Shown here piece by piece: positions 47,381-56,251 of a stretch of 64,000 nucleotides of DNA. Below the pieces are notes generated by a model that made no database searches, had not been told where the DNA came from, and saw nothing but the letters and a program-made list of their open reading frames with translations. Within the stretch, counting starts at the first letter, position 1. Each line of letters begins with the position of its first letter. The stretch is from Sandaracinaceae bacterium (lineage in GTDB: Bacteria > Myxococcota_A > Polyangia > Polyangiales > Sandaracinaceae), in assembly GCA_040218145.1 (NCBI GenBank), contig JAVJQK010000104.1, forward strand, positions 186,001 through 250,000, in the 5' to 3' direction. The position numbers and the translations under genes were made by a program.

Positions 47381-48007
47381 GTGAGACGCCTTCTCTTCGT
47401 GATCTCGGTGCTTTCGATGCTCTGCGCCTGCACGCCGCAGGGGGATCCTCAGATCCCCGCGGAGGGCTTCACCGACGACTTCGAGCGCGAGGATCTGGGC
47501 GACGTCTGGCACAACACGGGCGGCCGCTACCGGATCCAGAACGGCTGGCTCAACATCCAGGGCGCGCGCAATCGGCCCCTCTGGCTCCGCCGCCGCCTCC
47601 CGCGCGACGTGCGCGTCGAGTTCGACGTCCGCTCCGAGAGCCCCCAGGGCGACATCAAGGTGGAGATCTTCGGCGACGGATCGAGCCGCGCGACCAGCGA
47701 GAGCTACACCGCGACGAGCTACGTGGTGGTCTTCGGCGGCTGGAACAACAGCCTGAACATCATCGCCCGGATGGACGAGCACGCCGACGATCGCGCGGTC
47801 GGCCCGCGCCGCCCCGTCGAGCCCGGTCGCACCTACCGGATGAAGATCGAGCGCATCGGGGACACCATCACGGCCTACGTCGACGGGGAGGAGCTGGTCA
47901 GCCTGACCGACCCAGATCCTCTCGAAGGCCGCGGCCACGACCACTTCGCCTTCAACGACTGGGAGGCGGACCTCTGGTTCGACAATCTCAGAATCACGCC
48001 TCTCTGA
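47381..48007 (+). CDS. LamG/concanavalin-like lipoprotein
   Basis: A 208-residue lipoprotein (lipobox LCAC). The mature part is a beta-sandwich: FTDDFEREDLGDVWHNTGGRY at the start is typical of concanavalin-like domains that open with a DDF....W phrase, and WFDNLRI ends it as is usual. No catalytic glutamates of family-16 glycosidases are apparent. Carbohydrate binding or structural role is likely. Confidence 0.78.
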   Translation: MRRLLFVISVLSMLCACTPQGDPQIPAEGFTDDFEREDLGDVWHNTGGRYRIQNGWLNIQGARNRPLWLRRRLPRDVRVEFDVRSESPQGDIKVEIFGDGSSRATSESYTATSYVVVFGGWNNSLNIIARMDEHADDRAVGPRRPVEPGRTYRMKIERIGDTITAYVDGEELVSLTDPDPLEGRGHDHFAFNDWEADLWFDNLRITPL

Positions 48008-48047
48008 GGTTGCCTTGCTACACTGATCGAGGACCCGTCCGGCCCCG

Positions 48048-49022
48048 ATGGAAGTCAAACAGTTCGACATCCTGCTGCACGACGCCGAGGTGAAGCTCAA
48101 GCGCCTCAAGGCGCTCTATGAGCAGTACTTCCAGGGCATCGAGCGCATCGAGCCGCTGATCGTGCGCAAGGACCTCGATCGGACGTTCAAGAACCTCCAC
48201 AAGAACCGACCGCGCAACACCGCGGCGCGCTTCAAGCTCAACCAGCTGCAGGCGAGCTACAACACCTACCAGACCTACTGGGGTCGCATCGCTCGGCAGA
48301 TCGAGGAGGGGACCTACGAGCGCGACGTGCGGCGGGCCAAGCGTCGACGCGGCCGCGGCGCCGCCGCCGCCGACCGCGAGGTCAAGGAGTTCGAGCTGGA
48401 CCTCGAGGCGGATCTCGACCTCGACGCGAACGATCTCTTCGGAGAGGACGAGCTGGCGTCGGTGCTCAGCGCGCTCGACGAGCGCACGTCGGCGCCGCCT
48501 CCCGAGCCCAAACCGGCCGGCTTCAGCGCCTTCTCCCCGTTCTCGCGCGCGGAGTCGACGGGCACCAGCAAGGTCGCGCCCCTGCCGAAGCGCGACCCGC
48601 TGCCCGCCGACGACACGCAGCCCAACGCGGTCAACCCGTTCGCCGCCAAGCCCGTCACGGCCACCTTCGGCAAGCCCAAGCGCGACGTGGCTCCGTCCCC
48701 CCCGCCGTCCCGACCCGAGCCCCCCGCGCGCCCGAGGCCGCCGAGCCCGCCCGCCCGCGCCGCTCGCCCCGGGCCGCCACCGCCGCCGCCGCGCCGCCCT
48801 CCTCCGCCGCCCGGCGGGGAGAACATGAAGAAGCTCTACGCCGACTACATCTCGGCCCGGCGCCAGAACAGCGAGCGCACCGACAACATGAGCTACGACA
48901 AGCTCGAGAAGTCGGTGAAGAAGATGAAAGACCGGCTGCGGCAGAAGCACGGCGACCGGAAGATCGACTTCGAGGTCGTGCTGCAGAACGGGCGTGTGGG
49001 CCTGAAGCCCAAGATCAAGTAG
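48048..49022 (+). CDS. MXAN_5187-type C-terminal domain protein
   Basis: A 324-residue cytoplasmic protein. The N-terminal 95 residues are helical and basic (FDILLHDAEVKLKRLKALYEQYFQGIERIEP; TRF-like KNRPRNTAARFKLNQLQASYNTYQTYW). Then an acidic stretch, and a very Pro-rich spacer with poly-Pro (about 205-265). The last 60 residues are again basic and helical (MKKLYADYISARRQNSER) and end in a strand (KIDFEVVLQNGRVGLKPKIK). This arrangement matches a domain known mainly from myxobacteria. Role unknown. TACACT at 48019-48024 would give a leader of about 17 nt. Confidence 0.7.
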   Translation: MEVKQFDILLHDAEVKLKRLKALYEQYFQGIERIEPLIVRKDLDRTFKNLHKNRPRNTAARFKLNQLQASYNTYQTYWGRIARQIEEGTYERDVRRAKRRRGRGAAAADREVKEFELDLEADLDLDANDLFGEDELASVLSALDERTSAPPPEPKPAGFSAFSPFSRAESTGTSKVAPLPKRDPLPADDTQPNAVNPFAAKPVTATFGKPKRDVAPSPPPSRPEPPARPRPPSPPARAARPGPPPPPPRRPPPPPGGENMKKLYADYISARRQNSERTDNMSYDKLEKSVKKMKDRLRQKHGDRKIDFEVVLQNGRVGLKPKIK

Positions 49023-49025
49023 CGC

Positions 49026-49619
49026 TCACAGCCAGAGCAGGCCGCGCCGCGCCGCCACCACCACCGCCTCCGTGCGGGTGGCCACCCCGAGCTTGCCGAG
49101 GATCTGGCCGACGAAGAACTTCGCGGTGTGCTCGCTGATCCCGAGCGCCTTCGCCACCCGCCGGTTGGAGTGCCCCGAGGCCACCAGCGTCAACACCTGT
49201 CGCTCACGCGCGGTGAGCTCCTCGCCCTCGTCCTCGAGCGCGCTCGGATCGGGCAGCGCGCCGCGCGCCATCTCTCCGTCGACGACCACGAGCCCGAGCC
49301 CCACCGCGAGGATGGCGGCGCACAGGCGCTCGGGCGCGCAGTCGCGCGGGAGCACGGCGGCCGCCCCCTGGGAGAGCAGCTCGGTCGGACGCGCCCCCGC
49401 CTCGACGAGCACGACCAGGGGCAGGTCCGTCGACAGCGACGGAAGCTTCTTGCCCGGCCGCAGATCCACCACCGCGACGTCGGCCACGTCGGCGGCGCCC
49501 GCGCGCAGCCCCTGCTCGACGAGCACCCGCTCGAGCCCCGCGCGCACGAGCGGATCGTGCGTCACCACGTGAGCCCGGAGAGGCGTCTCGCGGCGCGCGA
49601 ACGGAGGGGGTCCCGACAC
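49026..49619 (-). CDS. LuxR/NarL-type response regulator with degenerate receiver
   Basis: A 197-residue DNA-binding regulator. The C-terminal GerE-type HTH is canonical (LTARERQVLTLVASGHSNRRVAKALGISEHTAKFFVGQILGKLGV). The receiver-like N-terminus lacks the usual acidic pair (THDP instead of DD) though an Asp is present at the phosphorylation strand (VAVVDLRPG). It may work without phosphorylation. Divergent from the HtrA-like pseudoprotease gene with a 109-bp gap, so it could control it. Confidence 0.85.
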   Translation of the reverse strand: MSGPPPFARRETPLRAHVVTHDPLVRAGLERVLVEQGLRAGAADVADVAVVDLRPGKKLPSLSTDLPLVVLVEAGARPTELLSQGAAAVLPRDCAPERLCAAILAVGLGLVVVDGEMARGALPDPSALEDEGEELTARERQVLTLVASGHSNRRVAKALGISEHTAKFFVGQILGKLGVATRTEAVVVAARRGLLWL

Positions 49620-49728
49620 CCCTTCAGCGTGCGGCGCCGCGGGCGCGCGTCAACCCACCCGAACGGGCAGGCGCGTTCCCCTCCGACCGGGCGATGTGCG
49701 CCGGTGCGCCGCGTCCGAGGATCCATGC

Positions 49729-50622
49729 ATGACCGACCTCTCCGAGCTCAGCGAGTCCCTCTCCTCCGTCGCCGAGGCTGGCGCCGCCTCCGCGCTCCAT
49801 CTCTCCGCGGGCTGCCGCCGCCGCGCGACCGCGACCGCGTTCGACGTGCGCCACGCGATCACCACCGCCCACGCCGTCGGCCACCGCGAGCGCGTGTGGC
49901 TGCGGGACGACGGCGGCGCGCGGTTCGAAGCGGAGGTGGCGGGGCGCGACCCGGGCACCGATCTCGCGCTCCTCGCGCTGCCCGAAGACGCAGCGCTCCG
50001 CGTCCCTCGCTTCCGCGAGCCCGACGACGCGGTGAAGCTCGGGGCGCTCGTGCTCGCCCTGGGCCGACCGGGCCGCGCGCTCCGCGCCTCGATGCGCATG
50101 CTCGGCGCCGTCGCGTCGGACGTCCCGACCCACGGCGGCGCCACCCTCCCCCGCTACCTCGAGACGGATCGCGCGATCCCGTCGGGCTTCGAGGGCGGGC
50201 CCGTGCTCGACCTCGAGGGGCGCGTGATCGGGCTGCAGTCCCGCGCCGCGGTGCGGGGCGCGGATCTCATCGTCGCGATCGAGACGCTGCGTGAGGTCGC
50301 CGCGGAGCTCGCCGCGCACGGCCGCGTGAGGAGCGGCTTCCTGGGCGTGAGCGTGCGACCGATCGGGTTGCCCGACGCGGCCCGGCGGCAGCTCTCCCGC
50401 CGCCGCGGCGCGCTCGTGATGGGGGTGGCCCCCGGCGGCCCAGCGGAGTCGGCGGGGCTGCACCTCGGGGACGTGATCCTCGGCCTCGACGGCGTCGAGG
50501 TCAGCGGCGGCCGCAGCCTCGCCCGCGCGCTGCGCGCCCGCTTCGGAGCGCCCGCGCCGCTCGAGATATGGCGGACCGGGGCGCCCGCGTCGCTGACGAT
50601 CACCCCCGAGGAGCGGGCCTGA
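49729..50622 (+). CDS. HtrA/DegP-like pseudoprotease with PDZ domain
   Basis: A 297-residue trypsin-fold protein plus C-terminal PDZ domain (SGFLGVSVRPIGLPD, VAPGGPAESAGLHLGDVILGLDG). The catalytic His48 (ITTAHAV) and Asp78 (GTDLALLAL) are present, but the serine motif GNSGG reads GFEGGPVLD, with Glu155 where Ser is expected. No signal peptide is seen, so it should be cytoplasmic. It probably binds rather than cleaves peptides. ATG 49729 was chosen; the in-frame extension upstream has no homology. Confidence 0.85.
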   Translation: MTDLSELSESLSSVAEAGAASALHLSAGCRRRATATAFDVRHAITTAHAVGHRERVWLRDDGGARFEAEVAGRDPGTDLALLALPEDAALRVPRFREPDDAVKLGALVLALGRPGRALRASMRMLGAVASDVPTHGGATLPRYLETDRAIPSGFEGGPVLDLEGRVIGLQSRAAVRGADLIVAIETLREVAAELAAHGRVRSGFLGVSVRPIGLPDAARRQLSRRRGALVMGVAPGGPAESAGLHLGDVILGLDGVEVSGGRSLARALRARFGAPAPLEIWRTGAPASLTITPEERA

Positions 50623-50675
50623 GCGCGGCGCCAGTCCGCCTTTACATCCGGGTCGGCCGGCGCCAGACCAGGGAC

Positions 50676-51263
50676 ATGTGGGATGAACGCTACGGGAAAG
50701 AGGGCTTCGCCTATGGCACCGCGCCGAACGACTTCCTGAGGGAGCACGCCGCGAAGCTCCCCGCAGGCCCGGTGCTGTGCTTGGCGGACGGCGAAGGCCG
50801 CAACGGCGTGTTCCTGGCCGAGCAGGGGTACGAGGTGACCTCGGTCGATCAGTCACGGGTGGGGCTCGCGAAGGCGGCGACGCTCGCGGCGGAGCGCGGC
50901 GTCACGATCCACACCGAGGTCGCCGATCTCGCGACCTGGGATCTGGGCCAGGCGCGGTGGTCGGGCGTGGTCTCGATCAGCGCGCACCTGCCGCCCGACG
51001 TCCGCGCCCGCGTGCACGCCGGCGTCGTCCGGGCGCTGCGCCCCGGAGGGGTGTTCCTGGTGGAGGCGTACGCGCCCTCCCAGCTCGGCTTCGGGACCGG
51101 CGGGCCGCCGGCCGCCGAGTGGCTCTTCGACGTCGAGCAGGTGAAGCGCGAGCTCGACGGGCTCACGTTCGAGCTGGCCCACGAGATCGAGCGAGACGTG
51201 GTCGAGGGCCGCTACCACACGGGGCGCGCGGCGGTGACCCAGATCATCGCTCGGAAGCCGTGA
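50676..51263 (+). CDS. Class I SAM-dependent methyltransferase (TehB-like)
   Basis: A 195-residue methyltransferase. The SAM-binding motif is CLADGEGRNGVFLAEQGYEVTSVDQS, followed by the acidic EVADL and the VSISAHLPP segment, typical of small TehB/tellurite-resistance-like enzymes. N-terminal MWDERYG is also characteristic. Substrate unknown. Separated from the pseudoprotease by 53 nt; overlaps the DUF1295 gene by 20 bp. Confidence 0.85.
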   Translation: MWDERYGKEGFAYGTAPNDFLREHAAKLPAGPVLCLADGEGRNGVFLAEQGYEVTSVDQSRVGLAKAATLAAERGVTIHTEVADLATWDLGQARWSGVVSISAHLPPDVRARVHAGVVRALRPGGVFLVEAYAPSQLGFGTGGPPAAEWLFDVEQVKRELDGLTFELAHEIERDVVEGRYHTGRAAVTQIIARKP

Positions 51264-52110
51264 ACCAGGGCGCGAGGCGCGAGACGCGCGACATGTAGTC
51301 GGCGTAGCCCGGCCGGCGCGCCTTCATGCGCGCGTCGATCATCGGAATGCTGATGAAGAAGAAGAGCAGCACGATCGCGAGCACGCCCGCGCCCGCCCAC
51401 CACGCGCTCGGATCCGAGGCGAGGCCGAACAGGAACAGGCCGAGCCAGAAGGTGCACTCGCCGAAGTAGTTCGGGTGGCGCGTGTGCTTCCAGAGCCCAC
51501 GCCTCAGCCACTCGCCCTTCGGCGGCCCGCTCCGGACGTACGCGCGCAGCTGCTCGTCGGCGATCGTCTCGTAGCCGATGCCGAGGGCCATCACGGCCGC
51601 GGCCACCGCGTCGAGCGCGCCGAGGGGCCGCGCGGGCCGGTGCAGGATCACCCAGAGGGGCACGCTCCCGGCGAAGGTCAAGAGCGTGGGCATGAAGTGC
51701 ACGCCGATGAAGCTCACCGGCCAGTACAGCTTGCCATGCTTCTCTTGCAGATCCCGGTAGCGCCAGTCTTCGTGCGCGAGGCTGGAGAACCCACGCAGGA
51801 AGTTCCACGTCAGCCGCAGCCCCCAGACGATCACGAGCCCACCCGCGATCCACCCGCGCGTGGAGGGCTCGCCGGTGGTCAGCCAGTAGGCGAAGAGCGC
51901 GGGCGGCGCGACGCTCCAGTACGGGTCGTACATGGACGAGTTCGAGAGCGCGACGCTGAAGCCGAAGACGACGAAGGTCGCCACCACGTCGGCGGCGAGC
52001 GCGCCCCAGAGCGGCTCGAGCGGCAGGAGCCGGAGCGTGAGCGCGGCGGCGCCGAGCGCGACCAGGTAGCAGACGAGCTGGGCGAGGTAGCCTTTGATGC
52101 GCGGGCTCAC
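51244..52110 (-). CDS. DUF1295/steroid 5-alpha-reductase-like membrane protein
   Basis: A 288-residue polytopic membrane protein. The C-terminal signature LWKHTRHPNYFGECTFWLGLFLFG and the ending FFFISIPMIDARMKARRPGYADYM are typical of the DUF1295 (ICMT/5-alpha-reductase-like) family, which are probable lipid reductases or methyltransferases. GTG 52110 start; TAGAAA lies 9 nt upstream. Confidence 0.88.
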   Translation of the reverse strand: MSPRIKGYLAQLVCYLVALGAAALTLRLLPLEPLWGALAADVVATFVVFGFSVALSNSSMYDPYWSVAPPALFAYWLTTGEPSTRGWIAGGLVIVWGLRLTWNFLRGFSSLAHEDWRYRDLQEKHGKLYWPVSFIGVHFMPTLLTFAGSVPLWVILHRPARPLGALDAVAAAVMALGIGYETIADEQLRAYVRSGPPKGEWLRRGLWKHTRHPNYFGECTFWLGLFLFGLASDPSAWWAGAGVLAIVLLFFFISIPMIDARMKARRPGYADYMSRVSRLAPWFTASER

Positions 52111-52166
52111 GGGATGGCGTTTCTACACCACCGACTCCTCCTCGACCAAGGCGCAGACGCGCCCTC

Positions 52167-52598
52167 TCACGCTCGGTCATCGCCAGGACGGGCCGGTCCC
52201 CCTTCGTCGGCTCGACGAATCAGCCGACGGCCCAGCGCGGTGAACGCGGCGATCCCGAGCGCGTCCGCCGCGAGGTCGACGAGGTCGAAGCTCCGCGTGG
52301 GGAGGGCGATCTGGCTCAGCTCCTCGAGCAGCGCGACGACCATCACCACCGCGGGCCCGATCGGCACGCCGCGCCAGCTCCGGAAGCGCCAGTCCCGGAA
52401 GCGCAGGGCCACGTCGGCGGCCAGCCCGAGCCCGCCGATCAGCACGAAGTGACCGACCTTGTCGCCGAACGGGACGTGCGTGACGAAGCCGAACATCTCG
52501 TTCGTCCCGCCTCGGCCGGCGACCACGACGATCACGACGAGCGCCGCGAGGTACGCGCCGCAGAAGGCGAGGATCCACGCGCGTCGACTCGAGGGCAT
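52167..52598 (-). CDS. VanZ-like membrane protein
   Basis: A 143-residue protein with four predicted helices and the VanZ-like signature: GDKVGHFVLIGGLGLAAD, EELSQIALPTRSFDLVDLAADALGI. In glycopeptide-resistance clusters VanZ is accessory, but most VanZ-like proteins have unknown roles. TATCCC lies 6 nt before the ATG. Confidence 0.85.
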   Translation of the reverse strand: MPSSRRAWILAFCGAYLAALVVIVVVAGRGGTNEMFGFVTHVPFGDKVGHFVLIGGLGLAADVALRFRDWRFRSWRGVPIGPAVVMVVALLEELSQIALPTRSFDLVDLAADALGIAAFTALGRRLIRRADEGGPARPGDDRA

Positions 52599-52604
52599 CT
52601 CGAG

Positions 52605-52610
52605 GGGATA
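52605..52610 (-). promoter_or_regulatory. TATCCC -10-like hexamer, 6 nt before start
   Basis: Minus-strand TATCCC lies exactly 6 nt before ATG 52598, in a 55-bp divergent gap with the next gene. Confidence 0.35.
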
Positions 52611-52640
52611 CGGGTGGCGCGGTGCGCGCATTCCCCGTGG

Positions 52641-52646
52641 TATGCC
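52641..52646 (+). promoter_or_regulatory. TATGCC -10-like hexamer, 7 nt before start
   Basis: TATGCC lies 7 nt before ATG 52654. The ATG inside it (52642) is an alternative start, four residues longer. Confidence 0.35.
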
Positions 52647-52653
52647 GCGAGGG

Positions 52654-52965
52654 ATGCGCGCCTCGCTCGTCGCCGTCGTCTCCGGCCTGCTCCTCGGTGC
52701 GTGCTACGCGGCGCCGCCCGCGCCCGCCGCGCCCGGGCAGCTCGGCGCCTGTCACCCGGGCGCCTACGCGTCCCTGAGCGAGCACGCGTGCCAGCGCGAC
52801 GACGACTGCCTCCTCTGCGCGTCCCCCGACGCCTGCACGTTGACCACCCGCCGCGCCCTGGCGCTCACCAACGCGCCCTGCCCTCGGCCCACCGCCTGCG
52901 ACGGCGCCACCGCGGCGTGCTGCGACGGTCGCTGCGTGAGATCTCTCGGCCCTCCCCCGCTCTGA
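52654..52965 (+). CDS. Small Cys-rich lipoprotein
   Basis: A 103-residue lipoprotein (lipobox LLGAC) with ten cysteines in the mature part, including CQRDDDCLLC and ACCDGRC. The paired spacing suggests disulfide-bonded loops. A C.RDDDC phrase also occurs in other myxobacterial Cys-rich lipoproteins. Function unknown. Followed by the TetR gene after 37 nt. Confidence 0.75.
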   Translation: MRASLVAVVSGLLLGACYAAPPAPAAPGQLGACHPGAYASLSEHACQRDDDCLLCASPDACTLTTRRALALTNAPCPRPTACDGATAACCDGRCVRSLGPPPL

Positions 52966-52987
52966 TAGACCGAGTGGACTTTTCGAG

Positions 52988-52993
52988 TATCCT
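52988..52993 (+). promoter_or_regulatory. TATCCT -10-like hexamer, 9 nt before start
   Basis: TATCCT lies 9 nt before ATG 53003; the TetR gene likely has its own short-leader promoter. Confidence 0.4.
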
Positions 52994-53002
52994 CGGACCG
53001 GG

Positions 53003-53566
53003 ATGAACTCGGTTCGCGATCAGAAGCTGCGATCGCACGCCAAGATCGTGCGGGCGGCGTCGCAGCTCTTCCGTCGGCGGGGCTACCGCGCCACCAGCGT
53101 CGACGTGCTGATGAACGAGGCCGGGCTCACGCGCGGCGGCTTCTACGCGCACTTCGAGAACAAGGCGGCGCTGCTCCGCACGGCGCTCCAGGACGCCTTC
53201 GCCGAGTCGCGCGCGAACCTGTTCGAGCGAGGCCTCGACGGCGTCGAGGGCGACGCCTGGCTGGTGCGGGCGGCGGCCCGCTATCTGAGGCGCGGCCACG
53301 TCGAGCAGCCCGAGCGCGGCTGCGCCATCCCGAGCCTCGCGGCCGAAGTCGCGCGCGAGGACGACGAGACGCGGCGCAGCTTCGAGCGCGAGGTCGGCCG
53401 CATCCTCGCGGTCTTCGTCACCCGACTCGGCGGCGACCCGGCGAAGGCGCGCGTCCGCGCCATCCGCCACCTCGCCACCTGGGCGGGCGCGCTGACGCTG
53501 GCGCGCGCGGTCGAGGACCCCGAGCTGGCGCGCGAGATCCTGGACGCCGCCCGTCCCCCGGAGTGA
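53003..53566 (+). CDS. TetR-family transcriptional regulator
   Basis: A 187-residue repressor-type regulator. The N-terminal HTH is canonical (IVRAASQLFRRRGYRATSVDVLMNEAGLTRGGFYAHFENKAALL). The ligand domain carries RGCAIPSLAAEVARED, seen in the AcrR/NemR-like subgroup. Target genes cannot be inferred; the only near neighbours are convergent. The stop abuts that of hflX. Confidence 0.9.
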   Translation: MNSVRDQKLRSHAKIVRAASQLFRRRGYRATSVDVLMNEAGLTRGGFYAHFENKAALLRTALQDAFAESRANLFERGLDGVEGDAWLVRAAARYLRRGHVEQPERGCAIPSLAAEVAREDDETRRSFEREVGRILAVFVTRLGGDPAKARVRAIRHLATWAGALTLARAVEDPELAREILDAARPPE

Positions 53567-55339
53567 TCAGGCGACGGCGTCCTCGAGCGCCTCGTCTTCG
53601 TACGCCTCGTCTTCGGGCGCGTCTTCGGGCGCGTCTTCGGGCGCGTCGCCGTCGTGCGCGGCCTCTTCCGCGGGCGCGGCCTCGGCCTTCGGCCAGAGCT
53701 CGTCCTCGCCGCCCGGATACAGGCGACGCTCGATCTCCAGCAGGAGCGGCTCGAGGCTCGCGCGGTCGAGCGCGCTCACCGCGATGCCGTCGCGCGACGC
53801 GGCGATGCGGGCCGCCTCGCCCTCGGACAGCGCGTCCGCCTTGTTGAAGATGAGCAGGTGCGGGACGGCCGCGAGGTCGAGCTTGCCGAGGATCTCCTCG
53901 GTCGTCTTCATGTGATCGCTCAGCGCGGGATCGCTGACGTCGACCACGTGGAGGAGCAGATCGGCGTCCTGCGCCTCCTCGAACGTCGCGCGGAACGCGG
54001 CGAAGAGATCCTTGGGCAGCTCCCGGATGAAGCCGACCGTGTCGGTGATGACCACCTCGCGCTCGCGCGGGAACCGGATGCGCCGGCTGCGGGTGTCGAG
54101 CGTGGCGAAGAGCTTGTCCTCCGCGAGCACGTCCGACTCCGTCAACGCGTTGAGCAGCGTGCTCTTGCCCGCGTTCGTGTAGCCGACGATCGACACGATG
54201 GGCACGCCTCGCTTGGCCCGCCGGCTGCGACGCTGCTTGCGCTGCTTGCCGAGCTGCTTCAGCTCTCGCTCGAGCCGCGTGACCCGCTCGCGCGCGCGCC
54301 GACGTCCGATCTCGAGCTTGGTCTCACCGGGGCCTCGGCCGCCGATGCCGCCCGTGAGGCGCGACAGCGCGTCGTCCTTCGCGCCGAGGCGCGGCAGCAG
54401 GTACTTCATCTGCGCCAGCTCGACCTGGAGCTTGCCGTCGCGGCTCTCGGCGCGCTGGGCGAAGATGTCGAGGATGAGCTGGGTGCGGTCGATGATCTTG
54501 AGATCGGTCACGCCCGCGAGCGCGGCCGACTGCGCCGGGCTGAGGTTGCGGTCGAAGATCAGCACCTCGACGTCGAGCTGCATGGCGCGCAGCACGACGC
54601 TGTCGACCTTGCCGCGGCCGAGCACGAACTTGGGATCCACCCGATCGCGCACCTGCAGCACCGTGTCGGCGACCTCGACCCCGGCCGTGTGGGCCAGCTC
54701 CTCGAGCTCGCGCAGCGACGCGTCCGCGCCCCAGGCGTTCCGCTTGTCGGTGACGTGCACGAGGATCGCGCGGCCGTCCTTGGCCTCGACCTCGCGCCCG
54801 CGCTTGGCCCGCGCGAACTCCTCCTCGAGCGCGCCGATCAGCTGCTCGGGGTTCACGTCGAGCTTGCCGTACGGGATCGGCCCGTGCGTGACGTACGGGG
54901 TCTGCCCCGAGCCGTCGGGCACGGGGACGTTGTGCCCGTAGTGCACCGAGGTGGGCTGCCCCTCGGGCGAGAGACAGACCGCCGCCACCAGGTCGAGCCG
55001 CAGGCGCGTCAGGTCGACGATGTCGTCCCGGTTCAGCCCCTCCTGGTTCAGATGGGTGTGGATCAGCCGCAGGCCCCGGAAGCGCCCCTGCGCGGCGCGC
55101 AGCCGCCCGAAGTCGGGGAGCCAGAGCTTGTGCGCGTCGCCCACGATGACGAAGTCCACCGTCCCGCGCCGATCGACGAGCACGCCCACCTGCCGCCCGG
55201 TCCGGTGGGCGACGTCGGCGAGCGAGCGCGTCAGCTCGGGGGTGAGGAGTCGATCGAAGGGGACCTTGCGGCGGTAGATTCGCTCGAGCGCCTTGATGTC
55301 CGACGGCGCGAGCCCGTTGGTGTTGCCGTAGATCTGCAA
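53567..55339 (-). CDS. hflX: GTPase HflX with long N-terminal extension
   Basis: A 590-residue ribosome-associated GTPase of the HflX family, which splits stalled or stressed ribosomes. The core has the HflX N-domain ([24 protein letters not shown]), coiled region with [14 protein letters not shown], and G-domain motifs [18 protein letters not shown] and NKAD. An extra domain of about 190 residues precedes it, as in many deltaproteobacterial HflX. The acidic tail has a 12-bp repeat coding for PEDA units. Start is TTG 55339: [10 protein letters not shown] matches relatives and GGAAGGAA lies about 10 nt upstream. Confidence 0.92.
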   Translation of the reverse strand: MQIYGNTNGLAPSDIKALERIYRRKVPFDRLLTPELTRSLADVAHRTGRQVGVLVDRRGTVDFVIVGDAHKLWLPDFGRLRAAQGRFRGLRLIHTHLNQEGLNRDDIVDLTRLRLDLVAAVCLSPEGQPTSVHYGHNVPVPDGSGQTPYVTHGPIPYGKLDVNPEQLIGALEEEFARAKRGREVEAKDGRAILVHVTDKRNAWGADASLRELEELAHTAGVEVADTVLQVRDRVDPKFVLGRGKVDSVVLRAMQLDVEVLIFDRNLSPAQSAALAGVTDLKIIDRTQLILDIFAQRAESRDGKLQVELAQMKYLLPRLGAKDDALSRLTGGIGGRGPGETKLEIGRRRARERVTRLERELKQLGKQRKQRRSRRAKRGVPIVSIVGYTNAGKSTLLNALTESDVLAEDKLFATLDTRSRRIRFPREREVVITDTVGFIRELPKDLFAAFRATFEEAQDADLLLHVVDVSDPALSDHMKTTEEILGKLDLAAVPHLLIFNKADALSEGEAARIAASRDGIAVSALDRASLEPLLLEIERRLYPGGEDELWPKAEAAPAEEAAHDGDAPEDAPEDAPEDEAYEDEALEDAVA

Positions 55340-55423
55340 AAAGTCTTCGTTCCTTCCGTGGGGCGGCCGACCCGCCTCCCGACCGCTCGACTTTAAGGCC
55401 CTCGCTCGGCCCCGTCGAGGGCC

Positions 55424-56209
55424 TCATCCGAGAACGGCGTCGTCGAGCTCCAGGGTGATCGGGCAGTGATCGCTCCCCCGGACGTCCTTCTCGATGGAGG
55501 CCGCGGTGAGGTGTTTCGCCGCGGCGGGGCTCACCAGGGCCAGATCGATGCGCCAGCCGATGTTCTTCTCGCGCACGCCGAAGCGCTGGCTCCACCAGCT
55601 GTAGTGGCCCCCTCCATCCTCGAAGACCCTGAAGGAGTCGACCCAGCCGCTCTTCAACCAGCGCTTCAGCTCCTTGCGCTCCTCCGGCAAGAAGCCGCTC
55701 GTGCGTTTGTTCTGGCTCGGCCGCGCGAGGTCGATCGGCTCGGGCGCGGTGTTGAAGTCTCCCATCACGACGATGGGCTCGCCCGCCTTCTTCGCCGGCT
55801 CGAGGACGCGGTACAGGCGGCGATAGAAGCGCAGCTTGAAGGGCACGCGGCTGTTGTCGCGATCCTTGCCGTTGCCGTTCGGGAAGTAGCAGTTGACGAC
55901 CTTCAGCTTGCCGACGCGCGCGATCTGCACGCGCCCCTCGCGGTCCATCGTCCCGACGCCGAGGCTGCGCTCGACGGCGTCGAGGGGGTGGCGCGAGAGG
56001 ACGCCGACGCCCGAGTAGCCCTTGCGCTCCGCGGACACGTAGTCCTGGTGCCACCCGGCGTCGTCCCGCAGCACCTCGGGGACCTGCTCGGGCAGGCAGC
56101 GCGTCTCCTGCACCCCCACCACGTCCGCCTCGCTCTCGGCGAGCCAGTCGGTGAACCCCTTGCGCGTGATGGCGCGCAGCCCGTTGACGTTCCAGGAGGC
56201 GATCCGCAT
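55424..56209 (-). CDS. xth: Exodeoxyribonuclease III
   Basis: A 261-residue AP endonuclease/3'-5' exonuclease for base-excision repair. Motifs are intact: [51 protein letters not shown] and GSDHCPI with the terminal catalytic His. ATG 56209 gives the standard N-terminus ([10 protein letters not shown]); an in-frame start upstream adds only Arg-rich sequence. Confidence 0.95.
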   Translation of the reverse strand: MRIASWNVNGLRAITRKGFTDWLAESEADVVGVQETRCLPEQVPEVLRDDAGWHQDYVSAERKGYSGVGVLSRHPLDAVERSLGVGTMDREGRVQIARVGKLKVVNCYFPNGNGKDRDNSRVPFKLRFYRRLYRVLEPAKKAGEPIVVMGDFNTAPEPIDLARPSQNKRTSGFLPEERKELKRWLKSGWVDSFRVFEDGGGHYSWWSQRFGVREKNIGWRIDLALVSPAAAKHLTAASIEKDVRGSDHCPITLELDDAVLG

Positions 56210-56251
56210 CGAACGGGGAGAGATGCGTCGACGGGCGGGCGTCCGCAAGGA

